From: Arthrobacter_E sp041360795
GTDB taxonomy: Bacteria > Actinomycetota > Actinomycetes > Actinomycetales > Micrococcaceae
NCBI RefSeq assembly: GCF_041360795.1
Contig: NZ_JBFUPW010000003.1
Coordinates: forward strand, 434,001 to 498,000
DNA: 64,000 nucleotides
Direction of reading: 5' to 3'
Part shown: positions 51,393-61,047 of the stretch, piece after piece
Position numbering within the stretch: position 1 is the first letter of the stretch
How the letters are laid out: each line of letters begins with the position of its first letter
Position numbers and translations under genes: made by a program
Notes under the pieces: model-generated
Told to the model about the DNA's origin: nothing
Database searches by the model: none
What the model saw: only the letters and a program-made list of their open reading frames with translations

Positions 51393-54077
51393 CAGGGCCT
51401 CCGGGCGGAAGACGAGGTACCCGAGGTCCTTGTCGTAGCCGTGGATCTCGCGGGTGTCCAGCACGTCCATGTAGTCCAGGATGTCCGCGGAGAAGCACTG
51501 GCCCGGCACGAGCACCGGGAAGCCGGGCGGGTACGGCGTGACGAAACTCGCCGAGACCACATCGCCCATCGCCAGCCGGTCGCGGATCTGCGCGGAGGAG
51601 AGGTGCTCCGTGGTGCCCTTGCGATAGCTCAGGTAGTAGGCCGAGCGCATGTCGCCGGAGGCCCCGTCGGCCGTGAGGAAGGCGGGGGCGAAGCGGCTGA
51701 AGTCGGGGAGGGGGATCGACGGGATGCTGTCCGGTCCGGGCGGCAGGGCGCGGGTCTTCACCCGGGAGAGCGCCCGCTTGCGGTCCAGGTCCTCGGCGAT
51801 CTTGACCAGGACCTCGATCAGGTACGCCACGGAGCTGCGGGTGGTGCCGATGGTGGTCATGATCAGGACGTTGGAGCGGCTGGTCTTGTTGACCTGGATG
51901 CGGTGGCCGTCCATGAGGTAGTCGTGCTTGAAGGTGTCGCCGTCCACGCCCGTGGCCGTGATGTCCAGGGTGATGCGGCACGGGTCCACCACGAACTCGT
52001 CCTCGGCCCACGCCTGATCCCAGGAGGCCAGGCCGTCCTTGGCCGGGTTCGGGCTGGTCGAGACGCGGTAGGCGTCCGGGACCAGGTCCGAGGTGTAAAG
52101 GACCCGGAAGTACTTCCGCAGGAGGGCGTGCCGGCCCACGGTCCGCCGGATGCTCATGGCGAGGTCCGCCTGGCGCTGCACCAGGGCGTAGCCCTCCAGC
52201 TCCACCTGGCGGCGGCCGATGTCCAGGGACGCCAGGATCTGGTAGTTGGGGGACGTGGAGGTGTGCGTCATGAACGCCTCCAGGAAGGACTCCTCGTTCA
52301 GTTCGGCGAAGTCCTGATCGAAGACGTGGATCATGGAGCCCTGGCGGAGCGAGGTCAGGGTCTTGTGCGTCGACTGCGTGGCGTACACGCGGAGGCGGGT
52401 CGACGTCGGATCGGCGAGCAGGCGGGTGCGCACCAGCGTCTCCGTGTCGGCCCCGGCCAGCAGTGCCTTCTGCTCTTCGAAGCGGCGGCCGTAGTCCGCC
52501 GTCGTGAAGTCCTGTTCGAGGACCGCGGCGGCGTGCATGGCCGTCCGCTGGCGGTACACGGGGTGGAAGCCGGCGAAGGCGAACCAGGCCTCGTCCCAGA
52601 GGAACACCAGATCCGGTTTGATCGCGAGGCACTCCTCCATGACGCGGCGGGGGTCGTAGACGATGCCGTCGAAGGTGCAGTTGGTCAGGGTGATCATCTT
52701 GACCCGGTCCAGCTGCCCGGCGTCGCGGATGGCCAGCAGTCGGCGCTTGATGCTCTCGAGGGGCACAGCGCCGTAGAGGGAGTGCTCGTCCAGCGGGTAG
52801 GCGTCGAGGTAACTGACCGAGGCGCCCGCCAGGACCAGCGCGTAGTGGTGGGACTTGTGGCAGTTCCGGTCGACCAGGACGATGTCGCCGGGGCCGACGA
52901 TCGACTGGTGCACGATCTTGTTGGCCGTGGAGGTGCCGTTGGTGGCGAAGTAACTGCGGTGGCTTCCGAAGGCGCGGGCGGCGAGTTCCTGGGCCTCCTT
53001 GATGGCCCCGTGGGGATCCAGCAGCGAGTCGAGGCCGCCCGACGTCGCGGAGGTCTCGGCCAGGAGGAGGTTCATGCCGTAGAAGTCGGCCATGTCCTCG
53101 ATCCATGGCGAGGCGAGCACGGAGCCGCCGCGCGAGACGGGCAGGGCGTGGAAGACCCCGCCGGGGCGGCGGCTGTACTCCTGGATGGCGTCGAAGAACG
53201 GCGTCTCGAAGCGTTCGGTGATGCCGCCGAGGATGGACAGGTGCAGGTCCATGGCGTCCGTCCGGGAGAAGACCCGGCGGAAGCGGCCGTTGACCGATCC
53301 GGCGAGGGATTCCAGGGCGACGCCGGCCATGAGGAAGACGTCCAGTTCGGGGCGGATCTCCGCCACGGCGTCCGCGAGGTGGATGATGCGGCGGATGGAC
53401 CGCGTCTCGTGCAGGCGGTTCCCGGCACGCCGCTCGACGAAGCGGCGGAGCGAGCTGCTGAGGCGCTGCTGCGAGTGCGCGGAGATGCGAGGTGTCAGGA
53501 TGACGGCCTGGATGCTGGGGTTGATCACGAGAGCGACCAGGGCGTCCACGAAGCTCGGCACCACGTTGACGTGGTAGCTGAACTTGTCCAGGCCGCGGCG
53601 CTGGTCCCGCAGTTCCTTGGTGAAGCGCTCCAGTTCCTCGGAGGGGCCGGAGTCCACCACGAGGACCTCGATGTGGGGTGCGGGACGCGAGGGGGTGGGG
53701 CCGTCGGTGTCGGGGGAGAGGCTGTCGCCCGGGGCGCCGTCCTCGCTGACGTGGAAACCGGTCCGGAGCATCTCATTGACGCCCTCCACCCGGCTCATGG
53801 CTTCGGAATAGCGTCCCAGGCCGATCAGTTCGGAGATGTCCTTGACGGCCTGCAGGCCCGGGAGTGCCCAGTAGGGCTCCAGCGATTCGAGGAGCTGAAG
53901 GATGCCGGTGAAGGACGCGGAGCTGCCCGTTTCGAGCTGCCCCATGCGGCGCTGCTGCAGGATTCCGGAGAGGGCGTACCCGAGGTACTCCCAGGTGTCC
54001 TTCCGGGTGCGCCATGCGCTTTCGGGGGTGCCGATCTCGGCGCCCCACCGTCCCCCGGCTGTTGGTGCGAACGTCAT
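51378..54077 (-). CDS. Orn/Lys/Arg decarboxylase family protein
   Basis: An 899-residue PLP enzyme. Residues about 1-330 form a long N-terminal part with a receiver-like wing domain, the middle is the fold-type I aminotransferase core (NGTSTANKIVHQS near 400, DRNCHKSHH near 428, WDEAWFAF near 530) with the PLP Lys572 in STHKT, and the C-terminal domain follows (TPYPPGFPVLVPG). It decarboxylates ornithine, lysine or arginine to a polyamine precursor, possibly for acid resistance. The N-terminal region is longer than in the usual 710-760-residue enzymes. The start has GAGGGA upstream. Confidence 0.93.
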   Translation of the reverse strand: MTFAPTAGGRWGAEIGTPESAWRTRKDTWEYLGYALSGILQQRRMGQLETGSSASFTGILQLLESLEPYWALPGLQAVKDISELIGLGRYSEAMSRVEGVNEMLRTGFHVSEDGAPGDSLSPDTDGPTPSRPAPHIEVLVVDSGPSEELERFTKELRDQRRGLDKFSYHVNVVPSFVDALVALVINPSIQAVILTPRISAHSQQRLSSSLRRFVERRAGNRLHETRSIRRIIHLADAVAEIRPELDVFLMAGVALESLAGSVNGRFRRVFSRTDAMDLHLSILGGITERFETPFFDAIQEYSRRPGGVFHALPVSRGGSVLASPWIEDMADFYGMNLLLAETSATSGGLDSLLDPHGAIKEAQELAARAFGSHRSYFATNGTSTANKIVHQSIVGPGDIVLVDRNCHKSHHYALVLAGASVSYLDAYPLDEHSLYGAVPLESIKRRLLAIRDAGQLDRVKMITLTNCTFDGIVYDPRRVMEECLAIKPDLVFLWDEAWFAFAGFHPVYRQRTAMHAAAVLEQDFTTADYGRRFEEQKALLAGADTETLVRTRLLADPTSTRLRVYATQSTHKTLTSLRQGSMIHVFDQDFAELNEESFLEAFMTHTSTSPNYQILASLDIGRRQVELEGYALVQRQADLAMSIRRTVGRHALLRKYFRVLYTSDLVPDAYRVSTSPNPAKDGLASWDQAWAEDEFVVDPCRITLDITATGVDGDTFKHDYLMDGHRIQVNKTSRSNVLIMTTIGTTRSSVAYLIEVLVKIAEDLDRKRALSRVKTRALPPGPDSIPSIPLPDFSRFAPAFLTADGASGDMRSAYYLSYRKGTTEHLSSAQIRDRLAMGDVVSASFVTPYPPGFPVLVPGQCFSADILDYMDVLDTREIHGYDKDLGYLVFRPEALYPVY

Positions 54078-54197
54078 TACTGTCCCTCGGCCTCACATCG
54101 AGAAATCCGGGACTGCCCCATTGCAGTCCGGCCGGCCCTGACGGCCTTGCGCATGACCTTACCCGCGCTTCTGGCAGCTCAGAAGGCTTCCGGGAAC

Positions 54198-54216
54198 ATT
54201 ACGGTATACACGTAAT
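54198..54216. promoter_or_regulatory. AT-rich inverted repeat upstream of the decarboxylase
   Basis: ATTACG and CGTAAT flank GTATACA, giving a 19-bp inverted repeat 121 bp before the decarboxylase ATG. It is the only AT-rich patch in this 259-bp gap and includes TATACC on the gene's strand, so it is a plausible promoter and operator. Confidence 0.5.
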
Positions 54217-54266
54217 ATACAACTCCTGTTCGAGGGGCTCGGCGCCCGCAGAACCGCTGGAATACG

Positions 54267-54304
54267 CCGGAGGCCCGGACACCTGACGGTGTCCGGGCCT
54301 CCGG
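54267..54304 (-). terminator. Hairpin terminator after the peptide transporter
   Basis: CCGGAGGCCCGGACACC and its exact complement form a 17-bp stem with a 4-nt loop, 33 bp beyond the transporter stop on the minus strand. Confidence 0.82.
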
Positions 54305-54336
54305 ACAGGAGACTTCGTCATGAGACGGAACGGGCC

Positions 54337-55812
54337 TCAGCGCACGCCGCTCATGAGCTTGCGGATGGCCGGTGCGCCGGCCAGCAGCGCCAGGCCCAGC
54401 ACCACGGCCACGCTCCCGACGCCGAGGAAGTACGGCGTCTCATTGGACGGGTCGTAGTAGCCCGCCAGGATGCCGGCCAGCGTGGTGCCGAGCGACACCG
54501 ACAGGAAGAACAGTGCGACCATCTGCGCCTGGAAGGCGGCCGGGGCCAGCTTCGTGGAGACGGACAGCCCGATCGGGGACAGGCACAGTTCGGCCAGCGT
54601 GAACAGCAGCAGGATGCCGACCAGCGCCAGGAGCGGAGTCTTCTCGGAACCGGCCAGCGGGAGGAAGGCCAGGAACGCCAGGCCCATGAGGACCAGACCC
54701 AGGGAGAACTTCACGGGGGAGCTGGGCTGCTTCTCGCCGAGGCGGGTCCACAGCGCCGCGAGCACACCCGCGAAGATCACGATGAACACCGGGTTGATCG
54801 ACTGCACCCAGGCCGCCGGCATCTCCCAGCCGAACAGGTGGCGGTCCAGCTTCTCGTCCGAGTAGACCGCGATGAACGTGAACTGCTGCTGGAACAGCGC
54901 CCAGAACGCGGCCGACGCGATGTAGAGGGGGATGAACGCGAACACGCGCTTGCGCTCCACCGGCTGGGTCTTGCTGCTGCCCAGCAGGATGAGGAAGTAC
55001 GCCACGGAGGCGCCGATGGCCACGTACGCCATCCAGGTGGCCAGGTTCTGCGCGGTCACCAGGTGGGTCAGGAGCAGGGACACGATCAGGACGACGACGG
55101 CGCCGAAGATCAGCGCGTACTTCTTCCGCTCGCCCGGGGCCAGCGGGTTCGCCACATGGTGGGCGCTCTCCGGCATGTCCTTGCGCTTCAGACTGTAGAC
55201 GATGAGGCCGAGGGCCATGCCCACGGCGGCGGCGCCGAAGCCCCAGTGGAATCCGGCGCGGCTCTGCAGGAAGCCGGTGACGAGCGGGCCCAGCAGGCCG
55301 CCCAGGTTGACGCCCATGTAGAAGAGGGAGAACCCGGCGTCGCGGCGCTCGTCCTTCTCCGCGTACAGGGTGCCGACCAGGGCCGTGGCGTTCGCCTTGA
55401 GGCCGCCGGAGCCGAAGGCGACCAGCACCAGGCCGATCACCAGGCCCAGCACGCCCGGCAGGAGGGCGAGGGCGACGTGGCCCGCCATGATGACGCAGGC
55501 CGAGAAGAACAGCACCCGCTCGGAGCCGAGCAGACGGTCCGCGAGCCACGCGCCCAGGATGGTGGAGAGGTACACGCCGCCGCCGTAAGCACCGACCAGA
55601 CTCAGGGAGAGGGACTTGTCGAGGCCCAGGCCGCCGTCCGTGGCCGTGTAGTACATGTAGTAGGCCAGGATGCCCTGCATGCCGTAGAAGGAGAAGCGTT
55701 CCCACATCTCGACGGTGAAGAGGTTGGCCAGCAGTCGGGGGTGACCGAAGAAGCCTTTGTCCGTGGACACGGTGGTGCCCGGCTCGGTCTGTACGGGGTT
55801 CATTTCATCCAT
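54337..55812 (-). CDS. POT/PTR family proton-dependent oligopeptide transporter
   Basis: A 491-residue transporter with 12-14 hydrophobic segments. MWERFSFYGMQGIL near residues 36-49 is the ExxER-containing helix 1 signature, and FSLFYMGVNLGGLLGPLV near 162-179 is the PTR2 signature. It imports di- and tripeptides with protons. ATGs at 55812 and 55803 are both possible; GGGAG fits the second better by spacing. It is followed on its own strand by a strong terminator. Confidence 0.93.
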   Translation of the reverse strand: MDEMNPVQTEPGTTVSTDKGFFGHPRLLANLFTVEMWERFSFYGMQGILAYYMYYTATDGGLGLDKSLSLSLVGAYGGGVYLSTILGAWLADRLLGSERVLFFSACVIMAGHVALALLPGVLGLVIGLVLVAFGSGGLKANATALVGTLYAEKDERRDAGFSLFYMGVNLGGLLGPLVTGFLQSRAGFHWGFGAAAVGMALGLIVYSLKRKDMPESAHHVANPLAPGERKKYALIFGAVVVLIVSLLLTHLVTAQNLATWMAYVAIGASVAYFLILLGSSKTQPVERKRVFAFIPLYIASAAFWALFQQQFTFIAVYSDEKLDRHLFGWEMPAAWVQSINPVFIVIFAGVLAALWTRLGEKQPSSPVKFSLGLVLMGLAFLAFLPLAGSEKTPLLALVGILLLFTLAELCLSPIGLSVSTKLAPAAFQAQMVALFFLSVSLGTTLAGILAGYYDPSNETPYFLGVGSVAVVLGLALLAGAPAIRKLMSGVR

Positions 55813-55842
55813 GCTCCCAGCGGCATGTGAGTTAAGTCATCT

Positions 55843-57897
55843 TTAGTGGCCCCGGTCACGTTCTCCGGCGTTGGCAGGGCCGGGGCCGTCGGAGCCGCGG
55901 AAGGCGAGCGTCACAGCACGGAGAGCCAGCACGAACCCGGCGAAGAGCAGGGTGAAGCCGAAGAACGAATGCCAGGACAGGGAAGCCGTGAGTGAGGGCC
56001 CCGAGTCGTCCAGGATCAGCAGGACGGCGCCGATGGTCGCCGCGGCAGCGAGCACCGCCACGATCAGTTGCTGGAACAGTCGCGTGAGGAAGCCGCGGTC
56101 GCCGTCGTCGGCCAGGACACGGACCCGCGCCGTGAGAGTTCCCTGCTCCAGGGCGTCTGCCAGGCGGTCCACTCGCCGGGGCAGCCGGGCGAGGGTGGGC
56201 AGGAGCGTGAGGGCTTGCCGGCTCAGTTCGGTCCTGAGCCGTTCGGGGGTGAACTCCTGCTCCAGCTGTTCCGAACCGAGTTCGCGGGCTTCTGCGATCA
56301 CGTCGAAGCCGGGATCGAGCAGCCGAAGGGTGCCCTCGAGCGCGGCCAGGGCGCGGAAGGCTGCGGCGATCTGGGGCGGGACGGCGAACCCGTGATCGAG
56401 GACCAGCGTGAAGAGCTTGCCGAACAGCGCCGCGCCGCCCTGGGGGCAGAAGCCTCCGCGGAATCGGACCATGAGCTGGCCGAGCTCGCGCGTCAGGCGT
56501 CGTTCGTCCAGCCGGGTGGGCGGGTCGAGGAGTTCGAGCAGGGCGTCACAGGCCAGGCGCTCGTCGTCGGCGTCGATCGCGAAGAGGAGGGAGGCGAGGG
56601 CGCGCCGGCTGCCGCTCTCCAGGCGTCCGACCGACCCGAAATCCAGAAGGGCGAGCCTGCCATCCTCGCAGAGCAGGACATTCCCGGGGTGAAGATCGGC
56701 GTGGAAGACCCCGTCCACGGTGAGCTGGCTGATGGTGGCACGCAGCAGGGTGCGTGCCAGGGACCGCCGCGTCGCGGGGTTCAGGGCCGCCAGCTGTTCG
56801 CCGGCCCGGCCCAGGGGGACCCCATGAAGGCGCTCCATGACCAGAAGCCGCTCGGTGCTGAGCTCCTCGTGGACCCGTGGAACCCGGAGTTCCTCCCCAC
56901 GGATGGCGTGGGCGAGTGCCCGCGTGTTCTCCGCCTCCACACGGTAATCCAGCTCCTCCGTCAAGGAGTCGGCAAAGCCGCGGGCGAGCGCCACGGCGCC
57001 CAGCCGCCGGGCCCACGGGGCCGTCCGTTCCAGCCAGCGCGCCAGCTGCTCGATGATGGAGATGTCCAGGCCCACTTGCTGCAGCGCCGAGGGCCGCTGA
57101 ATCTTGAGCACCACGTCCAGCCTGGTGTGATCCGGCTCGGTGGGGCCGAGTGTCGCGGTGTGCACCTGCGCGACGGACGCCGCGGCGAGGGGTATGTGGT
57201 CGACGTGGCTGACCACCTCCACGGCGGGCCTGCCGAGTTCGCGGTCGAGAGCCTGCCGGATGCGGTCCCAGGGCTCGGGCTGCACCTCGCTCTGGAGCCG
57301 GGAGAGCTCCCTGATATAGGCGGCCGGCAGCAGGTCACTCCGGGTGGACAGCATCTGACCCAGCTTCACGAAGGTCACCCCGGCCTCCTCCAGGGTCTGC
57401 CGTAAGGCCCGCGCGGTCCGCTCTTCCCGGTCCCGTGCGTGCCGGGAAAGTCCCCGGAACCCGAGGGCCAGGCCGTGACGGCTGGCGATCCGGACCACCT
57501 CCGTGTACCGGCCGGCCTGCCGGGAGTGTGTCCGGGCGGACCGCAGCCAGGAGAAGGGGTTGGGCAGGGTGCCCGTGGGGACCATGATCTCGAAGGCCAT
57601 CAGGACCGCCACCCCCAGGGCGAACGTCCAGAGGGCCGACAGGCCCGCGACCAGGACCGCCGCCAGCGGATCCCGGCTCACGCTCTCCTGGCTGTCCAGG
57701 CCGGCGGCGCCCAGGAACAGCAGGACCGTGGCGGAGAAGAAGAGGGTCAACGCGAAAGCCACCAGAATCGAACGCGGCCAGCCCACAGGCACGCCGAGAA
57801 GCCTCCGGGAGACCGACGCCAGGAACCAGGTCTGGACGAGGAAGAAGATGAGCGTGAGGAGGACTTCCACGAGGCCCCCGAACCAGAAAAGTGCGTC
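55843..57897 (-). CDS. ABC1/UbiB-family atypical kinase, membrane-anchored
   Basis: A 684-residue protein. Three N-terminal hydrophobic segments (about 5-25, 38-60, 78-103) are followed by the ABC1 kinase-like domain: FVKLGQMLSTRSDLLP near 175-190 is the KxGQ motif, VVLKIQRPS supplies the ATP-binding Lys, VFHADLHPGN near 396-405 is the catalytic loop and LLDFGSVGRL the metal loop. Two membrane segments close the C-terminus. UbiB-type proteins support quinone or lipid metabolism as small-molecule kinases or ATPases. The GTG at 57897 follows AGGTGAG; ATGs at 57936 and 57939 are alternatives. Confidence 0.9.
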   Translation of the reverse strand, partial: DALFWFGGLVEVLLTLIFFLVQTWFLASVSRRLLGVPVGWPRSILVAFALTLFFSATVLLFLGAAGLDSQESVSRDPLAAVLVAGLSALWTFALGVAVLMAFEIMVPTGTLPNPFSWLRSARTHSRQAGRYTEVVRIASRHGLALGFRGLSRHARDREERTARALRQTLEEAGVTFVKLGQMLSTRSDLLPAAYIRELSRLQSEVQPEPWDRIRQALDRELGRPAVEVVSHVDHIPLAAASVAQVHTATLGPTEPDHTRLDVVLKIQRPSALQQVGLDISIIEQLARWLERTAPWARRLGAVALARGFADSLTEELDYRVEAENTRALAHAIRGEELRVPRVHEELSTERLLVMERLHGVPLGRAGEQLAALNPATRRSLARTLLRATISQLTVDGVFHADLHPGNVLLCEDGRLALLDFGSVGRLESGSRRALASLLFAIDADDERLACDALLELLDPPTRLDERRLTRELGQLMVRFRGGFCPQGGAALFGKLFTLVLDHGFAVPPQIAAAFRALAALEGTLRLLDPGFDVIAEARELGSEQLEQEFTPERLRTELSRQALTLLPTLARLPRRVDRLADALEQGTLTARVRVLADDGDRGFLTRLFQQLIVAVLAAAATIGAVLLILDDSGPSLTASLSWHSFFGFTLLFAGFVLALRAVTLAFRGSDGPGPANAGERDRGH

Positions 57898-58069
57898 CAC
57901 GCTCTCATTCTCACCTGGGGTTCGGAGGCCTGGCATCATCCCGGAGTGGGAATGTGGACAACTCCAGGATGACGCGATGTGGAAGTCCCACAGGAGCGCT
58001 CGCAGGATAGTCTGGGTGCAGTTGTCCCGGCGTTGCTCGCCGGGCCGGAGGCAGAGGAGAAGACGCAGC

Positions 58070-58396
58070 GTGAGCGAGGTTGAGACCGTACGGGTCCAGG
58101 ACATTCCGGAAGGCGCCACCATCGTCGACGTCCGTGAGGACTACGAGTGGGACGCCGGCCATGTGGAGGGTGCGGTGCACGTTCCGCTGAACACCTTGCC
58201 CCTGCGTTTCGAGGAGCTCGACCCGGACGAGGACCTCTACATCATCTGCCGCACCGGTGGACGCTCCTGGCAGGCCAGCCAGTGGCTCGTGGGCCAGGGC
58301 TACTCAGCCATCAACGTGGCGGGTGGCATGGACGAGTGGTTTGAGGCCGGCCGCCCCATGGTGGCCGAGGGGTCCGAGACCCCGCGCGTCCTGTAA
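58070..58396 (+). CDS. Single-domain rhodanese-like protein
   Basis: A 108-residue rhodanese domain. IVDVREDYEWDAGHVEGAVH near residues 18-37 and the active-site loop IICRTGGRSWQA with the catalytic Cys near 62. It carries sulfane sulfur on that Cys; the acceptor is unknown. The GTG at 58070 follows GAGGAG. It is divergent from the UbiB-family gene and 39 bp before pheA. Confidence 0.92.
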   Translation: MSEVETVRVQDIPEGATIVDVREDYEWDAGHVEGAVHVPLNTLPLRFEELDPDEDLYIICRTGGRSWQASQWLVGQGYSAINVAGGMDEWFEAGRPMVAEGSETPRVL

Positions 58397-58435
58397 AACC
58401 CCCGACCGCAGAACACCGGAAGAACCGAGCACCCC

Positions 58436-59383
58436 ATGAGCGCTGCAACGCCCCGCTTCACCTACCTGGGCCCGGAAGGCACCTTCACCGAGGCCGCGCT
58501 CCTCCAAGTGCCCGGCGCTTCCGAGGCGATCCGCATCCCCGTCAGCAACGCCAAGATAGCGCTCGAAAAGGTGCGTCTGGGCGAGGCCGACGCCGCGATG
58601 ATCCCCATCGAGAACTCGGTGGAGGGTGGCGTTCCCGCGACGCTGGACGCCATCGCCACGGGCAGCGAGCTCCGGATCATCCGCGAGGTGCTGGTGCCGG
58701 TGAACTTCCAGCTGGTCGCGCTGAAGGGGACCGCGCTCGAGGACATCCGCGTCGTCTCCACCCACGGCCATGCCTGGGCGCAGACCCGCGAATGGTTCGA
58801 CGAGCACCGTCCCGGCGTGGAGTACCTGACCGCACCGTCGACGGCGGCCGCCGCCGTCGCGCTTCTGGAGAAGGACCCGCAGCACCAGGCCGCCGTCTGC
58901 GCGCCGATCGTGGCGCGCAGCCACCCGGAGCTCGAGGTGCTCGCGGAGAACATCGGCGACAACCCGGACGCCGTCACCCGCTTCATCCTCGTGTCGCGGC
59001 CCGGTTCGATGCCGCGCCCGACCGGGGCGGACAAGACCACGCTCGTGGTGCCGCTGCCCGAGGACCACCCGGGCGCGCTCATGGAGATCCTGGAACAGTT
59101 CGCCAGCCGGGGCGTGAACCTGAGCCGGATCGAATCGCGCCCCACCGGCCAGTACCTGGGCCACTACTTCTTCAGCATCGACGCCGACGGCCACGCCCAC
59201 GAGGCGCGGGTCCAGCAGGCGCTCGCGGGCCTGCACCGCATCAGCCCCGCCACGCGCTTCCTCGGCTCGTACGCCCGCGCCGATGCGCAGTCGCCCGTGG
59301 TCGCGCCGCACAATTCGGACGCCGCCTTCGCCGCCGCGGATCAGTGGGTGGCCGGGATCCTGGAGGACGGCCCGGCGGGGTAA
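58436..59383 (+). CDS. pheA: Prephenate dehydratase
   Basis: A 315-residue monofunctional prephenate dehydratase. FTYLGPEGTFTEAAL at the start, IPIENSVEGGV near 58-68 and the catalytic TRF in DAVTRFILVS near 180. An ACT regulatory domain follows (about 200-280) with GALMEILEQFASRGVNLSRI, where phenylalanine binds for feedback. It makes phenylpyruvate in phenylalanine synthesis. There is no fused chorismate mutase domain, which is usual for actinobacteria. Confidence 0.95.
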   Translation: MSAATPRFTYLGPEGTFTEAALLQVPGASEAIRIPVSNAKIALEKVRLGEADAAMIPIENSVEGGVPATLDAIATGSELRIIREVLVPVNFQLVALKGTALEDIRVVSTHGHAWAQTREWFDEHRPGVEYLTAPSTAAAAVALLEKDPQHQAAVCAPIVARSHPELEVLAENIGDNPDAVTRFILVSRPGSMPRPTGADKTTLVVPLPEDHPGALMEILEQFASRGVNLSRIESRPTGQYLGHYFFSIDADGHAHEARVQQALAGLHRISPATRFLGSYARADAQSPVVAPHNSDAAFAAADQWVAGILEDGPAG

Positions 59384-59573
59384 GTCTGGCCTGGTCGATC
59401 GCCGGCCGATTGTCGTCCCGGCCGCCCCGACGGCGTGCCTCTATCTGACGGATGCCCGGGCGCGTATGCTTACCTGAACATTTCCAGTGCGCGCCGGGTC
59501 TCAGCGTTCCGGCGGAAAAGGCGGGCCTCACCAGGCACGCCGGTTTGCGCCCGAACAGAGTCAGGGAGGCACC

Positions 59574-59786
59574 ATGAGCGAGAACGATGGCCAGGGGATG
59601 ATCGTCAACCCCGTGCCCGACAGCGACAACCAGGACTGGGACGGCGACGAGGCGGATCGCGCCGACCGCCTGCGCTTCGCCGAGGAACAGGCGATGATCA
59701 AGGAGCAGTCGGAGCACCATCATCAGGATGAGGCCCTCCGCCGCGCTCAGCAGCAGGCTGACGAGGAGTCCGGCGAGGCCAAGTAG
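59574..59786 (+). CDS. Small acidic hypothetical protein
   Basis: A 70-residue hydrophilic protein, very rich in Asp, Glu and Gln, with a short HHH stretch and no hydrophobic segment. It is probably helical in its second half and disordered before. The ATG at 59574 follows GGGAGGC with good spacing. I recognise no family; the 190-bp gap from pheA suggests its own promoter. Confidence 0.72.
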   Translation: MSENDGQGMIVNPVPDSDNQDWDGDEADRADRLRFAEEQAMIKEQSEHHHQDEALRRAQQQADEESGEAK

Positions 59787-59837
59787 CCTCCCGGGTCACC
59801 CCGCGATTGTCGGCCCGAAGACGTCACCCCGCGGACC

Positions 59838-60905
59838 TCACTGCTCCGGTCGCACCCGGACGGACAGGGACTGCGGCCAGATCTCCACGCTGATCCGGGT
59901 GGCGGGCCCCGACGGATCGCCGTCGAGCTGCGTCTCCATCGGCTCCGGACTCCACACCGTCATCCGGTTCACGGCGTAGGAGCGCATGATCGGCAGGACG
60001 CCGTTGTGCTTGAACAGCACCTTCAGGTACATGAGGATCCAGCCGGCCACGCTGCGTGGGCTGATCACGACGGCGTCGAGCAGGCCGTCGTCGACCATGG
60101 CGTCCGGCAGGAAGTCCAGACCGCCCGGCATCTGACCGCAATTGGCGAAGAGGATGCTGCGGATCTTGCGCTTCTGAGGGTGCGCGCCGTCAAGGCTGAT
60201 CGTGACCGCCTTGCGGCGTCCGCTCAGATGCCGCAGGCCCGCGGCGGTGTAGGCCATCCAGCCGATGGTCTTCTTGAGGTCGTCCCGGGTGTCGACGAGC
60301 ACCTCGGCGTCCATGCCGATCCCGGCCATCACCAGGAAGCCGTGCCGCGTGACGGTGCCGTCCACCGCGTTCTGGAGTTCCGCCGTCGCGGTGTCGATCC
60401 GCCGTTCCCAGCCGAAGAGCGCCGCGCCGACGCAGCCGCGGAGATCGGTGACGTTCATCTGGAGGTTCCGGGCCAGGAGATTCCCGGTGCCGAGCGGGAT
60501 GAGCCCGAGCGGCACGCCGCTGCCGGCCAGGACTTCGGCGACCGCGCGAACGGTGCCGTCGCCGCCCGCCGCGAGCACGACGTCGTACCCCTCATCGAGG
60601 GCGGTCCGCGCCTGACCGTAACCGGGGTCCTCGACGGTGGTCTCGAAGAAGACGGGCTCGGGCCAGCCCGCGGTCTGGATGGCGTGACGGATCTGTTCGC
60701 GGGCGCCTGCGGCGTTGTTCTTCACCGGATTGATCACGACGGCGATCCGCTGCGGACCGCTGATCGGCGCGCTCACGGGGCCGGCCACCGCGCTGCGGCG
60801 ATGGATCGCTTTGAGGCGCCGGGCGCCCCACCAGCCGGCCACGGCGGACGCCGTGAACGCAGCAGCGCCACCCGCGAAGAGAACGTACTGACCAGTCTTC
60901 CCCAT
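59838..60905 (-). CDS. Diacylglycerol/lipid kinase family protein
   Basis: A 355-residue DagK-type kinase. An N-terminal hydrophobic segment (about 5-25) may anchor it. The catalytic domain has IAVVINPVKNNA near 55-66, GGDGTVRAVAEVL near 118-130 and LIPLGTGNLLARNL near 136-149. It phosphorylates diacylglycerol or a related lipid. TAGGAGC before the ATG at 60905 supports the start; the open frame to 61010 lacks a ribosome site. Confidence 0.9.
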   Translation of the reverse strand: MGKTGQYVLFAGGAAAFTASAVAGWWGARRLKAIHRRSAVAGPVSAPISGPQRIAVVINPVKNNAAGAREQIRHAIQTAGWPEPVFFETTVEDPGYGQARTALDEGYDVVLAAGGDGTVRAVAEVLAGSGVPLGLIPLGTGNLLARNLQMNVTDLRGCVGAALFGWERRIDTATAELQNAVDGTVTRHGFLVMAGIGMDAEVLVDTRDDLKKTIGWMAYTAAGLRHLSGRRKAVTISLDGAHPQKRKIRSILFANCGQMPGGLDFLPDAMVDDGLLDAVVISPRSVAGWILMYLKVLFKHNGVLPIMRSYAVNRMTVWSPEPMETQLDGDPSGPATRISVEIWPQSLSVRVRPEQ

Positions 60906-61047
60906 AATGCTCCTAAGCGTACCTGCGAGGGGCCCCGTCCGAGCGAAGCGAGGAAAGGGGTAGCAGGAAGCGGTACCTGCGAGCAGCCCCGGCCCCCTCG
61001 ATCCCGCCACTTAGCAGGGACTGAGCCCTATTCGATACCCTTGGACC

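Noticed and set aside
60906..61047. T-box or tRNA-like leader before serS
   Set aside because: I found no specifier loop, antiterminator bulge or tRNA-like cloverleaf; the gap is short and the start looks nearly leaderless.
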